The translations under genes were made by a program, and so were the position numbers. Positions 18,997 through 27,774 of a stretch of DNA of 64,000 nucleotides are shown in pieces. The DNA is from Reichenbachiella sp. (GTDB taxonomy: Bacteria > Bacteroidota > Bacteroidia > Cytophagales > Cyclobacteriaceae), in the NCBI RefSeq assembly GCF_033344935.1, contig NZ_JAWPMM010000001.1, positions 1,660,001 through 1,724,000 of the forward strand. The letters run 5' to 3'. The notes below the pieces were generated by a model. It was given only the letters and a program-made list of their open reading frames with translations. It made no database searches and was not told the origin of the DNA. Position 1 is the first letter of the stretch. Every line of letters begins with the position of its first letter.

Positions 18997-19022
18997 ATCG
19001 TTCGTTTAAAATTCTATATTTG
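18988..19022 (+). promoter_or_regulatory. Bacteroidota-type promoter of the tetR gene
   Basis: TTTG (18988-18991), 23 bases, then TATATTTG (19015-19022), matching TTTG-N(17-23)-TAnnTTTG. Transcription would begin some 10 bases later, leaving a very short leader before the ATG at 19039. Confidence 0.6.
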
Positions 19023-19038
19023 CTTCAAAGTGTATAAA

Positions 19039-19644
19039 ATGAATCCAGATTCATCAGCAGAAGAAAAGATAGTAGAGGCAGCTCGCACCATATTTACGCA
19101 AAAGGGATATGCAGCTACCAAGACACGGGATATTGCCGATAAAGCGGGGATTAATCTTGCGTTGGTAAACTATTATTTCAGAAGTAAGGAAATGCTGTTC
19201 AACAAGATCATGATGGAGGTCATGTCTGTATTCATGAAAAGCATCTTCAGTATTTTTCAGGATAAAGAAACTAGTTTGGAAGAAAAGTTTGAATTGATCG
19301 CGACTAAATACATCAACCGAATTAAGTCGAATCCAGACATTCCAAATTTCATTTTGAACGAGTTAAGATCAAGACCAGAAGAATTTTTTCAAAAGGTGAT
19401 AGCGGGTCGGAAAATGCAAGACTTATACATATATGACCAACTGGTAGAGCGTATGGGTGAAGAAAAGCTCAAAGAGATAAATCCTATACATATCATGATG
19501 AATTTGATGAGTCTAACCGTATTCCCATTTATTGGCAAGCCAATGATAAGAATGGTTACTGGGATTGATAATAAAGAGTTTAACCAAATGATGGAAGAGC
19601 GAAAACAACTGATCCCTCAATGGATAATGCAGATGCTAACGTAA
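19039..19644 (+). CDS. TetR-family repressor of efflux operon
   Basis: 201 residues from the ATG (an in-frame GTG lies 9 bases upstream). The N-terminal helix-turn-helix is clear: EKIVEAARTIFTQKGY, TKTRDIADKAGINLALVNYYF, FRSKEMLFNKIM. The C-terminal ~140 residues are the ligand-binding helical domain (DUF-type TetR_C seen in efflux regulators; LNELRSRPEEFFQKV). It is followed at 55 bases by the efflux genes, and identical operators precede both. Ligand unknown, presumably an exported drug or lipid. Confidence 0.93.
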   Translation: MNPDSSAEEKIVEAARTIFTQKGYAATKTRDIADKAGINLALVNYYFRSKEMLFNKIMMEVMSVFMKSIFSIFQDKETSLEEKFELIATKYINRIKSNPDIPNFILNELRSRPEEFFQKVIAGRKMQDLYIYDQLVERMGEEKLKEINPIHIMMNLMSLTVFPFIGKPMIRMVTGIDNKEFNQMMEERKQLIPQWIMQMLT

Positions 19645-19661
19645 ATTTTTTTGCCTAAAAA

Positions 19662-19677
19662 TTAAACAAATGTTTAA
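19662..19677. promoter_or_regulatory. TetR operator, copy 2 (efflux operon)
   Basis: TTAAACAAATGTTTAA, the exact reverse complement of the operator at 18981-18996, positioned 21 bases before the tolC-like start. A weak TATATTTA box sits at 19682-19689. Confidence 0.75.
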
Positions 19678-19698
19678 AACATATATTTAAAACAGACG

Positions 19699-20976
19699 AT
19701 GAAGATTATTTTAAATAACAGGTATTGGTCAGTAATCTTTCTACTCGTTTTGAGTTTGGAAGCGTGTTTAGCTCAGAGCCAGTGGCCCCTAACATTGGAT
19801 AGTTGCTTGATAATGGCTGAGCAAAACTATCCGCAGATTGCTCAATTTGACCTGATTAGTCAGTCTACTGACTACACCCTTTCCAACGCCCAGAAAGGGA
19901 AGTTGCCGCAATTGAGCATCAATGGCCAGGCGAGTTACCAATCAGAAGTCACTTCCTTCCCAGGAGGCGCAGGAATGGGTGTTCCTGAGTTAAATAAAGA
20001 TCAGTATCAGCTTTATGGTGAGGTTGTTCAACCCTTGACTGGTTTGGCAGTCATTAATCAACAGAAAAAGATCATTCAAGCAGAGGGTGCAATCAGTGAA
20101 GCTGACCTGGAAGCAAAACTTTACGCTATCAAACAGCGTGTCAGTGATCTATTTTTCGGAGTGTTGTTGATTCAAGGGCAACTGAAACAAAGCGAATTAA
20201 CTACGGAGGACCTTCAAGCTGGCCTTTCAAAGGTGGATGCCTCTGTGAAATACGGAACGGCATTGAAAAGCAGTGCGGATGTGCTGAAGGCACAATTAAT
20301 GAATGTAGAGCAACGTGTCATTGAGCAGGAAGCAACCAGGGAAGGGTATTTAAAAATGTTGGGGCTTTATATCGGTCGGGAATTGGATAACAGTGCGGTT
20401 TTGAATTCAACCACAATTATTGATTCTAAACAGCAAATAAATCGTCCGGAATTGGTCCTTTTTGATTACCAAATGCAGGCTATAGCACTGCAAAGTGAGC
20501 TACTTAACAAAACCAATTTACCGCAGTTCAGTCTATTTTTTCAAGGTGGATATGGTCGGCCGGCACTAAACTTTCTGAGCAATGATTTTGAACCCTTCTA
20601 TATAGGAGGATTAAGATTTTCCTGGAACCTTTCCAATTTTTACACAACCAAAGGACAGAAGCAATTATTCTCAATTAATAAAGAAATAATACAATCAGAG
20701 AAGGAAACCTTCTTATTCAACACTCGCCTCAACCTTTCTAACCAGAATATTCAGATTAAAAAAGCTGAGGAACTGATTGAAAAGGATAATGAAATAATAG
20801 CACTCAGAGACAAGATTGTTGCCACATCAAAAGGACAATTAGAAAACGGGGTGATTACAACCTCTGAATATAAGACTGTAGTGATTGATGCAGACGTAGC
20901 TCGACAGAGCCTGACACTACATCAGGTAGAGCTTATGAAACTTAAAAACGATTACAAACTAACATCTGGAAACTAA
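19699..20976 (+). CDS. TolC-family outer-membrane efflux protein
   Basis: 425 residues with a signal peptide ending in ACLAQ. Two OEP repeats carry the usual helix patterns: LTLDSCLIMAEQNYPQIAQFDLIS near the start, and SVKYGTALKSSADVLKAQLMNVEQRVIEQEA and ITTSEYKTVVIDADVARQSLTLHQVELMKLKNDYKLTSGN at the ends of the repeats. Forms the trimeric outer-membrane channel of the tripartite pump encoded by the following genes. The stop is immediately followed by the next start. Confidence 0.93.
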   Translation: MKIILNNRYWSVIFLLVLSLEACLAQSQWPLTLDSCLIMAEQNYPQIAQFDLISQSTDYTLSNAQKGKLPQLSINGQASYQSEVTSFPGGAGMGVPELNKDQYQLYGEVVQPLTGLAVINQQKKIIQAEGAISEADLEAKLYAIKQRVSDLFFGVLLIQGQLKQSELTTEDLQAGLSKVDASVKYGTALKSSADVLKAQLMNVEQRVIEQEATREGYLKMLGLYIGRELDNSAVLNSTTIIDSKQQINRPELVLFDYQMQAIALQSELLNKTNLPQFSLFFQGGYGRPALNFLSNDFEPFYIGGLRFSWNLSNFYTTKGQKQLFSINKEIIQSEKETFLFNTRLNLSNQNIQIKKAEELIEKDNEIIALRDKIVATSKGQLENGVITTSEYKTVVIDADVARQSLTLHQVELMKLKNDYKLTSGN

Positions 20977-21891
20977 ATGAAAATGGCACATATACGTAAG
21001 AATCCGACTTCCACTTTCCTATTGATAGGAATCTTTTACCTGACTTCATGCGCTGATGGTGGACATGAATTTGATGCCACTGGAACCTTTGAAGCTGATG
21101 AGACTGTCATCTCCGCTGAAGCTTCAGGAAAGATCCTCTCATTCAAAATCGATGAAGGTCAACAGTTGTCACGTAACCAATATGTAGGATACGTCGACAC
21201 AACGCAACTTTCACTATCAAAGGCACAGCTTAAAGCTCAGGTCAGAGCTGTTTTAAGTAGGAAGCCAGACATCTCGTCACAACTTGCAGCATTGAATGAA
21301 CAGTTAAAAGCTGCTAAAAAGGAAAAAGAACGAATTGAAAACCTGCTCAAATCAGATGCAGCAACACCTAAACAACTGGACGATGTAGAAGCTCAAATCA
21401 ACCTGATCAATGGCAATATTAGAGGCCTTAGAACCTCGTTGGTTAATAATACCAATAGCCTGGATCAGGAGATTGGCCCATTGGAAGCTCAGGTTCTACA
21501 GGTAGATGATCTAATCATTAAAAGTAAAATCATTAATCCGATACAAGGCACGGTTTTATCAGTATATGCCGAGCCTTACGAGCAGGTTGGGGCTGGTCAA
21601 CCACTCTACCGGATTGCCGATCTGAATGAGCTGACCTTAAAAGTGTACATCTCCGGTGACCAGTTCTCACAGGTAAAGTTAAACGAGAAGGTGTCTGTAT
21701 TTACGGACGATGGAAGTGGTGGCTACCGTGAGACCAGTGGTACGATCTATTGGATCAGTGAGAAGGCCGAGTTTACACCCAAAAGTGTACAAACGAAGAA
21801 TGAACGTGCCAATAAGGTCTATGCCGTGAAAGTTCGGGTGAAGAATGATGGATCCTACAAAATTGGGATGTATGGAGAAGTGACATTCTGA
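20977..21891 (+). CDS. HlyD-family membrane fusion lipoprotein
   Basis: 304 residues with a lipobox LTSC. The lipoyl/barrel halves (TVISAEASGKILSFKIDEGQQLSRNQYVGYVDT and PIQGTVLSVYAEPYEQVGAGQPLYRIAD) flank a ~100-residue coiled-coil hairpin (QLAALNEQLKAAKKEKERIENLL...). This is the periplasmic adaptor between inner-membrane ABC proteins and TolC, of the YhiI/YbhG kind. Start ATG at 20977 directly after the tolC stop; an in-frame Met at 20983 is also possible. Confidence 0.92.
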   Translation: MKMAHIRKNPTSTFLLIGIFYLTSCADGGHEFDATGTFEADETVISAEASGKILSFKIDEGQQLSRNQYVGYVDTTQLSLSKAQLKAQVRAVLSRKPDISSQLAALNEQLKAAKKEKERIENLLKSDAATPKQLDDVEAQINLINGNIRGLRTSLVNNTNSLDQEIGPLEAQVLQVDDLIIKSKIINPIQGTVLSVYAEPYEQVGAGQPLYRIADLNELTLKVYISGDQFSQVKLNEKVSVFTDDGSGGYRETSGTIYWISEKAEFTPKSVQTKNERANKVYAVKVRVKNDGSYKIGMYGEVTF

Positions 21892-21988
21892 GCATGCTGT
21901 TCAACCCAAATATTGAGCTTAATAATTATGACAATCATTGGCAGAGGCAAATTACTAACACCAAAACCATGAAAAAAATGAAGAAGAA

Positions 21989-22888
21989 ATGAAACACGTG
22001 ATCATCGATCATATTACCAAGTCATTTGTGAAGGAAGGAACTCCGGCTTTGCATGAGATCAATTTTGAGGTGGAGGAAGGTGAACTCTTCGGCCTTATTG
22101 GGCCCGATGGGGCTGGGAAAACGAGCTTGTTCCGGATTCTTACCACACTCTTGCTTGCGGATCGTGGAACCGCAATGGTCAATGGGTGCGATGTGGTGAA
22201 AGACTATAAAAAGATCAGGCAACAAGTAGGGTACATGCCTGGTAAATTTTCCCTTTATCAGGATCTTTCAGTGGAGGAAAACCTCAACTTCTTCGCTACC
22301 ATTTTCAATACCACACTAGAAGAAAATTACGATTTGATTAGGGATATCTATATCCAGATCGAACCTTTCAAGAAGCGAAGGGCGGGGAAACTCTCCGGTG
22401 GAATGAAGCAGAAATTGGCACTTTGTTGTGCACTCATTCATAAACCTACCGTGCTATTTCTAGATGAGCCCACTACTGGGGTAGATGCTGTTTCAAGGAA
22501 GGAATTTTGGGAGATGCTCAAGGGACTGAAACAACAAGGCATTACGATTCTGGTGTCCACGCCTTACATGGATGAAGCAAGCCTTTGTGAAAGGATCGCC
22601 TTAATCCAAAATGGAGAAATCCTGTCAATTGATACTCCGGAAAAAATTGTAAATCAGTTTCCGAACAACTTATTTGCCGTCAAAGCTCCAAAAATGAGTG
22701 ACCTGCTTAGGTCTCTTAGGGCTAACGTATCGGTCAAAAGTGCCAATGCGTTTGGGGAATACCATCATATCACTTTGGTCGATGAAGCGATGGATTCAAA
22801 GAAAGTACTTACTGACTTGGGCATAGAAGGCATAGAAATGAAGACGATCAAACCCACCATCGAAGATTGCTTTATAAACCTGATGTAA
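21989..22888 (+). CDS. ABC transporter ATP-binding protein 1
   Basis: 299 residues. Walker A GPDGAGKTS (~38-46), signature LSGGMKQKLALC, Walker B VLFLDEPTTG, and a switch histidine replaced in STPYMDEA (Pro-Tyr in place of the usual THYM). The last ~80 residues form an extra domain. This first ATPase of the YbhF-like half pair drives the ABC-2 permeases. Start ATG at 21989. A tiny frame ATG AAA AAA ATG AAG AAG AAA TGA ends on this start and may couple translation across the 97-base gap. Confidence 0.93.
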   Translation: MKHVIIDHITKSFVKEGTPALHEINFEVEEGELFGLIGPDGAGKTSLFRILTTLLLADRGTAMVNGCDVVKDYKKIRQQVGYMPGKFSLYQDLSVEENLNFFATIFNTTLEENYDLIRDIYIQIEPFKKRRAGKLSGGMKQKLALCCALIHKPTVLFLDEPTTGVDAVSRKEFWEMLKGLKQQGITILVSTPYMDEASLCERIALIQNGEILSIDTPEKIVNQFPNNLFAVKAPKMSDLLRSLRANVSVKSANAFGEYHHITLVDEAMDSKKVLTDLGIEGIEMKTIKPTIEDCFINLM

Positions 22889-22889
22889 T

Positions 22890-23633
22890 ATGACTGAAGA
22901 AATTGTCATCGAAACGAATAAACTCACCAAGCGATTTGGAGACTTTGTGGCCGCCAATGAAATCACATTTCAGGTAAAAAAAGGAGAAATATTCGGATTC
23001 CTGGGAGCCAATGGAGCCGGAAAAACAACAGCCATGCGCATGCTTTGTGGCCTTTCTGTTCCAAGCAGTGGCGAAGGAAAAGTGGCAGGGTTTGATGTGT
23101 ATAAGCAAACCGAAAAGATCAAAGCCAACATTGGCTATATGAGTCAGAAGTTTTCCTTGTATGAGGATCTCACAGTGACGGAAAACATTCGCTTTTTCGG
23201 GGGGATCTATGGGCTTTCCAGAAAGAATATCAAAAGTCAAATGGGGCAATTACTTAAGCGTATTGGTCTGGAAGACCAGAAGGATAAACTGGTGGCAGAT
23301 TTACCGCTAGGCTGGAAGCAGAAATTAGCTTTTTCGGTAGCTGTTTTTCATCATCCACAAATCGTTTTTCTGGATGAACCTACCGGAGGTGTGGACCCGG
23401 TAACCAGGCGTCAGTTTTGGGATCAAATCTATGAGGCATCCGATAGCGGCATTACCGTTTTTGTCACGACCCACTACATGGATGAAGCAGAGTACTGCAA
23501 CCGGATCTCGATGATGGTGGATGGCTATATCAAAGCATTGGACACACCTTCCAACCTGAAAAAGCAATACAAAGCAGCATCGATGGATGAAGTTTTTTAC
23601 GAACTAGCTCGTGGAGCAAAACGAGGAGAATAG
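22890..23633 (+). CDS. ABC transporter ATP-binding protein 2
   Basis: 247 residues. Walker A GANGAGKTT, signature region LPLGWKQKLAFSVA (the canonical LSGG is changed to LPLG), Walker B IVFLDEPTGG, and the switch histidine in TTHYMDEAE. With the preceding ATPase it may form a heterodimer in which one consensus site is degenerate: ATPase 1 lacks the switch His, and this one lacks LSGG. Starts 1 base after the previous stop. Confidence 0.93.
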   Translation: MTEEIVIETNKLTKRFGDFVAANEITFQVKKGEIFGFLGANGAGKTTAMRMLCGLSVPSSGEGKVAGFDVYKQTEKIKANIGYMSQKFSLYEDLTVTENIRFFGGIYGLSRKNIKSQMGQLLKRIGLEDQKDKLVADLPLGWKQKLAFSVAVFHHPQIVFLDEPTGGVDPVTRRQFWDQIYEASDSGITVFVTTHYMDEAEYCNRISMMVDGYIKALDTPSNLKKQYKAASMDEVFYELARGAKRGE

Positions 23634-23635
23634 CG

Positions 23636-24739
23636 ATGAAACAACTTTTCACATTTATAAAAAAAGAGTTTAAGCATGTCTTCAGGGATGAGAAGACCTT
23701 GCTGCTGTTGTTCGGTTTGCCAATTGTTCAGATTGTGCTGTTTGGATTTGCGTTAACCAATGAGATCAAAGATGCAAGTCTTATTGTGGTGGATTATTCA
23801 AAAGACGCAGCGACACAGCAGATCATTGAAAAATTCAGAGCGAGTAGCAGCTTTATGATCGAAGAATCTATTTTGGGAACTGCCGAAATTGAAGAGGAGT
23901 TTAAGTACGGGAAAGTAAAAATGGCGCTTGTCTTTCCTCACGACTTTGAAAAAGATCTTATTAGTGAACGAAAGGCATCAGTCCAGCTCATAGCGGATGC
24001 CACCGATCCTAACACAGCTACTACCTTGGTGAACCATGCTAACGCAATCATCAGAGATCATTTGCAGGAAATTTCACCGGAAAAGCCCAACTTAAATATT
24101 CTAATAGATACCCGAAACATCTACAACCCCGAGTTGAAAGGGACAACCAACTTTGTGCCGGGAGTCATGGCGTTGGTGCTATTGCTCATTTGTGTCTTGA
24201 TGACTTCAGTGTCCATCGTAAAAGAAAAAGAGAATGGCACCATGGAGATATTACTGGTCTCCCCATTCAATCCCTTCATGGTCATCATAGCGAAAGCAGT
24301 GCCTTACTTATTGCTTTCCATCGTCAACCTGTCAATCATACTTTTGCTGAGCGTTTATCTATTGGATATGCCAATAAATGGAAGTATCGCTCTCCTTTTT
24401 GGGGTGAGCACACTTTTGATCATGACTGCTCTTTCACTAGGGTTGCTCATTTCAAACTCTACAGAGTCGCAGCAAGCTGCGATGCTCATATCATTGATGG
24501 GGATGCTACTGCCTACAATGATGTTTACAGGTTTCCTGTTTCCGTTGGAGAACATGCCCATACCTCTCCAGATTATTGCCAATCTAGTCCCTTCCAAATG
24601 GTACTACATCATAGTTAAAGATGTAATGATCAAAGGACTCGGTTTTTCTGCCATCTGGAAAGAAACGTTGATTTTGACAGGAATGACCGTTTTTCTACTC
24701 ATTGTCAGCATCCGGAAATTTAAAATTCGATTATCATGA
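23636..24739 (+). CDS. ABC-2 type permease subunit A
   Basis: 367 residues in the YhhJ/YbhS pattern: an N-terminal membrane helix after FIKKEFKHVFRDEKTLLLLFGLPIVQI, a ~140-residue periplasmic domain (residues ~50-185), then five helices. The motif SIVKEKENGTMEILLVSP is the coupling/elbow signature of ABC-2 permeases. Overlaps the next gene by 4 bases (ATGA). Confidence 0.92.
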   Translation: MKQLFTFIKKEFKHVFRDEKTLLLLFGLPIVQIVLFGFALTNEIKDASLIVVDYSKDAATQQIIEKFRASSSFMIEESILGTAEIEEEFKYGKVKMALVFPHDFEKDLISERKASVQLIADATDPNTATTLVNHANAIIRDHLQEISPEKPNLNILIDTRNIYNPELKGTTNFVPGVMALVLLLICVLMTSVSIVKEKENGTMEILLVSPFNPFMVIIAKAVPYLLLSIVNLSIILLLSVYLLDMPINGSIALLFGVSTLLIMTALSLGLLISNSTESQQAAMLISLMGMLLPTMMFTGFLFPLENMPIPLQIIANLVPSKWYYIIVKDVMIKGLGFSAIWKETLILTGMTVFLLIVSIRKFKIRLS

Positions 24740-25857
24740 AAACATTGTCATTTTTACTTCAGAAGGAGTTTAAGCAGATTTTTAGGAATCCGACTTTACT
24801 GCGAATGATTTTGGCTATGCCGATCATACAGTTGGCCATTTTACCCCTTGCTGCAGATTTCGAAATCAAAAATATCAATGTGGTGATAGTGGATCATGAT
24901 CGCTCTACGTACTCCATCGATTTAGTCAACAAGATCATTGCCTCAGGATATTTCATTCTTGTTGATTACATCAATAGTGAGAGGCAAGGCTTTGACTACC
25001 TGGAATCAGATGAGGCGGATGTGGTCTTAGAGATCCCACTGGATTTTGAGCGAAACCTGATAAGAGAAAATCATGAACAACTTTTTCTTGCCATCAACGC
25101 TATCAACGGTACCAAGGCGAATGTGGGAGGAGGATACTTATCGAGGGTCATAGGGGATTTCAATCAGGAAATACGAATGGAATGGTACCAGAGAGGTAGA
25201 CGTTCCAATGGTCCTACCATTGAAGCGAAGGCAATCAATTGGTTCAATCCACTTCTGAATTATCAATTTTTTATGGTCCCGGGAATACTGGTAGTACTTG
25301 TTACAATGGTAGGTGCTTACATGTGTGCATTGAATATTGTGAAAGAAAAAGAAGTAGGTACGATAGAGCAGATCAATGTGACTCCAATCAAAAAGCACCA
25401 CTTTATCTTAGGCAAGCTCATTCCTTTCTGGATTATAGGGATTTTTGTTTTTACGCTTGGACTTTTCTTGGTTGCCCGACTTATCTATGGGATTGTCGCG
25501 GTAGGAAGTTTAAGTCTTCTTTACGGATACCTTGCGCTCTATCTGGTTGCGGTTTTGGGAATCGGGCTACTGGTTTCTACCTACTCTCAAACGCAGCAAC
25601 AAGCCATGTCGTTAGCCTTTTTTCTGATGATGATTTTTCTGCTAATGAGTGGCTTATTCACCTCCATAGAAAGCATGCCAGGTTGGGCACGGGTCATCGC
25701 GCAGTTCAATCCGGTCACCTATTTCATTGATGTCATGCGGATGATTGTGATGAAAGGAAGTGGATTTCAGCACGTAACAAAACATTTTGTGATTATGACA
25801 GGCTTTGCCCTGGTATTTAATACCTGGGCCATTATTAATTATCGAAAAACGACTTGA
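24736..25857 (+). CDS. ABC-2 type permease subunit B
   Basis: 373 residues, same architecture as the preceding subunit (QKEFKQIFRNPTLLRMILAMPIIQLAI; NIVKEKEVGTIEQINVTPI). The pair forms the transmembrane core of the efflux pump, as in YbhFSR/YhiH-type exporters of drugs or cationic compounds. Confidence 0.92.
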   Translation: MKTLSFLLQKEFKQIFRNPTLLRMILAMPIIQLAILPLAADFEIKNINVVIVDHDRSTYSIDLVNKIIASGYFILVDYINSERQGFDYLESDEADVVLEIPLDFERNLIRENHEQLFLAINAINGTKANVGGGYLSRVIGDFNQEIRMEWYQRGRRSNGPTIEAKAINWFNPLLNYQFFMVPGILVVLVTMVGAYMCALNIVKEKEVGTIEQINVTPIKKHHFILGKLIPFWIIGIFVFTLGLFLVARLIYGIVAVGSLSLLYGYLALYLVAVLGIGLLVSTYSQTQQQAMSLAFFLMMIFLLMSGLFTSIESMPGWARVIAQFNPVTYFIDVMRMIVMKGSGFQHVTKHFVIMTGFALVFNTWAIINYRKTT

Positions 25858-25859
25858 AA

Positions 25860-26276
25860 ATGAAAAATACAATGAAAAATACAATGAAAAAACCGACCAT
25901 CATCGGTATTGGGATCCTTATCGCATTACTTTCCCTAAAAGCCTCAGGCCAAACGAAAGGGGATATAAGTGGCACTTGGTATGCTGAAGAAATGGATCAA
26001 TCGACTATAGAGGTCACTCAACTTTCTGATGGAAGCTACGAAGGGATCATTCGATCTTCTGCCAAAAATGAATTTGTTGGTCATAAAGTCATTTACGATT
26101 TTGAATATGATTCGGACGAAAAAGACTACAAAGGGACTATCAACTCGGCAGCAAGGAATATGGAATTGGACGGAACCATTGTACTTGAGGAAAAAGGCAA
26201 GTTGAAAATTACCGGTAAAAAGTTCTTCATGACCAAAACTTTTTATTGGACTAAAGAAAAAGATTATGAAAAATAA
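25860..26276 (+). CDS. Small secreted DUF2147-like protein in efflux operon
   Basis: 138 residues counted from the ATG at 25860. Two further in-frame ATGs (25872, 25884) come from a tandem 12-base repeat (ATGAAAAATACA), and the one at 25884 would give the cleanest signal peptide (MKKPTIIGIGILIALLSLKASGQ). The mature part reads GDISGTWYAEEMDQSTIEVTQLSDGSYEGII... YEKDYKGTINSAARNMELDG..., a small beta-rich lipocalin-like pattern similar to DUF2147 proteins. Role in the pump unknown. Confidence 0.7.
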   Translation: MKNTMKNTMKKPTIIGIGILIALLSLKASGQTKGDISGTWYAEEMDQSTIEVTQLSDGSYEGIIRSSAKNEFVGHKVIYDFEYDSDEKDYKGTINSAARNMELDGTIVLEEKGKLKITGKKFFMTKTFYWTKEKDYEK

Positions 26277-26808
26277 GGTGAAAATACTCATTGGCTTACT
26301 TGTATTGTTGCTAAGTGCTGTAACATATGGCCAGTCACAATGGGAGATTCGCCAGGACTATTCCATTACATTTTCGGGTACTGGGGCGGAAGGTTCTTTC
26401 AGGGGTCTTGAAGGGAGCATTCAGTTTGACCCTGACAACCTTGACCAATCTCAGTTTAATGTTTCAATTAACCCTGCAACGATCTCCACAGGTAATAAAA
26501 CAAAAAATAAACATGCGAGGGGCGACTCATGGTTTGATGTGGAGAAGTACACAAAGGTTGGTTTTGTATCCGAGGAAATTAAGAAAACTGATGGTGGTTA
26601 TGTTGCCGAAGGCATGCTGACTATGCATGGAGTATCCAATAAAGATCAAATCAATTTTACTTTTTCAAGGCAGCAAAGCAATATGGGTCTTTTCGAGGGA
26701 ATCATGAAGGTCAACCGTGAAGACTATGGCATAGAAGGACCACTGATCTCATTTATGGTTGGCGATGAATTTGAGGTAAGGATTAGTTTGCCAGTGAAAA
26801 AAGAATGA
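26266..26808 (+). CDS. YceI-like periplasmic lipid-binding protein
   Basis: 180 residues, signal peptide ending in TYGQS. The beta-barrel pattern WEIRQDYSITFSGTGAEGSFRGLEGSIQFDPDNLDQSQFNVSINPATISTGNK and TMHGVSNKDQINFTF is the YceI/polyisoprenoid-binding signature, though the first motif is shortened. Overlaps the previous gene by 11 bases and closes the efflux operon. Together with the DUF2147-like protein it hints that the pump handles a lipophilic compound. Confidence 0.85.
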   Translation: MKNKVKILIGLLVLLLSAVTYGQSQWEIRQDYSITFSGTGAEGSFRGLEGSIQFDPDNLDQSQFNVSINPATISTGNKTKNKHARGDSWFDVEKYTKVGFVSEEIKKTDGGYVAEGMLTMHGVSNKDQINFTFSRQQSNMGLFEGIMKVNREDYGIEGPLISFMVGDEFEVRISLPVKKE

Positions 26809-26883
26809 CAAGAAGCATTCTTCATTATATGTGTTCATCAAAATTGATTTTTACTCAATCTTCCATGAGAGCACTGTAATGGC

Positions 26884-27000
26884 ATACAACGACCAACTAT
26901 CATCCGTAAGCTGGTCTTTTCAAATATCCACTAAAGTATCTCATCGCACCAGCCTTTGCAAATAGCTCTGTTTGCTTATGGATGATAGTGTTTGTTATGT
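26884..27000 (-). repeat. attC-like site 4 (array end)
   Basis: Minus strand: core ACATAAC (26994-27000) overlapping the TAA of the upstream gene, arm CTATCATCCATAAGC (26974-26988), spacer, arm GCTTACGGATGATAG (26897-26911), core GTTGTAT (26884-26890). The arms match at 14 of 15 positions. Confidence 0.65.
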
Positions 27001-27768
27001 GTTTTGTATTGATAAAGATTTCGTAGAAAGAAACAGGTCTATGTAATAGCTCTTATTCTTATCGTCTCTTTGCAGTTCAAATTTATTTTGCTCATGTCTT
27101 ATAAAAACGACTCTGTATTCTTGTTCCCAGCTAAAACATTCACGTTTCGTGAAGACTATGAAGCTCAATATTGCATCTATCATGTGAGATTCATCAACCA
27201 AATGAATCTTTTGAGAATCAGATAGTTTTTTGAAGATGGCAATTATTTCTAGAGCCAATAATCTTTGCTCGTCAAAGTCGTAGATTATAAAGCCTTCAAT
27301 GGTTTTATACAATAAATCGGTGTGGTGTAAACGAAATCCATCATTAATTTTTTCTTGATGCCGAGAATTGGATAGTAGGTCAAAGAAGAACTGTTGCTCA
27401 ATTAATATTTGCGTGTCTCCATAGTCTTTATCTTGAAATTTTTTTAAATCCTTTTCTTTGGTGGCACAAAAAACATAACAGTATTTTAAATAGGTTTCGA
27501 TGCTATTGATGAGCCTCAAAAACAATGCTAACGTTGGTTCATTAAGGACTGTTTGAGATTCGTTCGTGAGTATAGAAATTCCAAATTTCAGTTCTTCCTT
27601 ATCTATGAAAGAATCCCCTCTAGTGATTTGAAGATTGTTGGTGGAGACTATGTTTTCTGCGATTTTTTTTGGCTTTACATGATACAGTTCTGAGTCCACC
27701 ATTCTAAAGGACCGAAAGATTGGGATGAATTCATCGTGTTCAGTGAAGATTACTCTCAATGAGGTCAT
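26995..27768 (-). CDS. Cassette gene, DUF2971-like C-terminal motif
   Basis: 257 residues from the ATG at 27768. A frame-open TTG at 27786 lies across the core box and is not used. No clear family over the whole length. The region FTKRECFSWEQEYRVVFIRHEQNKFEL resembles the W-x2-E-x-EYR signature of DUF2971, while residues 40-130 look like a helical regulatory region. Soluble, no signal peptide. The start lies 12 bases inside a core box and the stop is embedded in the next, as expected for a gene cassette. Function unknown. Confidence 0.6.
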   Translation of the reverse strand: MTSLRVIFTEHDEFIPIFRSFRMVDSELYHVKPKKIAENIVSTNNLQITRGDSFIDKEELKFGISILTNESQTVLNEPTLALFLRLINSIETYLKYCYVFCATKEKDLKKFQDKDYGDTQILIEQQFFFDLLSNSRHQEKINDGFRLHHTDLLYKTIEGFIIYDFDEQRLLALEIIAIFKKLSDSQKIHLVDESHMIDAILSFIVFTKRECFSWEQEYRVVFIRHEQNKFELQRDDKNKSYYIDLFLSTKSLSIQNT

Positions 27769-27774
27769 ATTTAC

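Noticed and set aside
24190-24618. Frame of 142 residues inside the ABC-2 permease gene
   Set aside because: Different frame of a well-supported permease with no family pattern.
25860-25883. Tandem ATGAAAAATACA repeat as possible CRISPR or VNTR
   Set aside because: Only two copies of 12 bases at the start of a gene, no spacers; explained as start-codon repetition.
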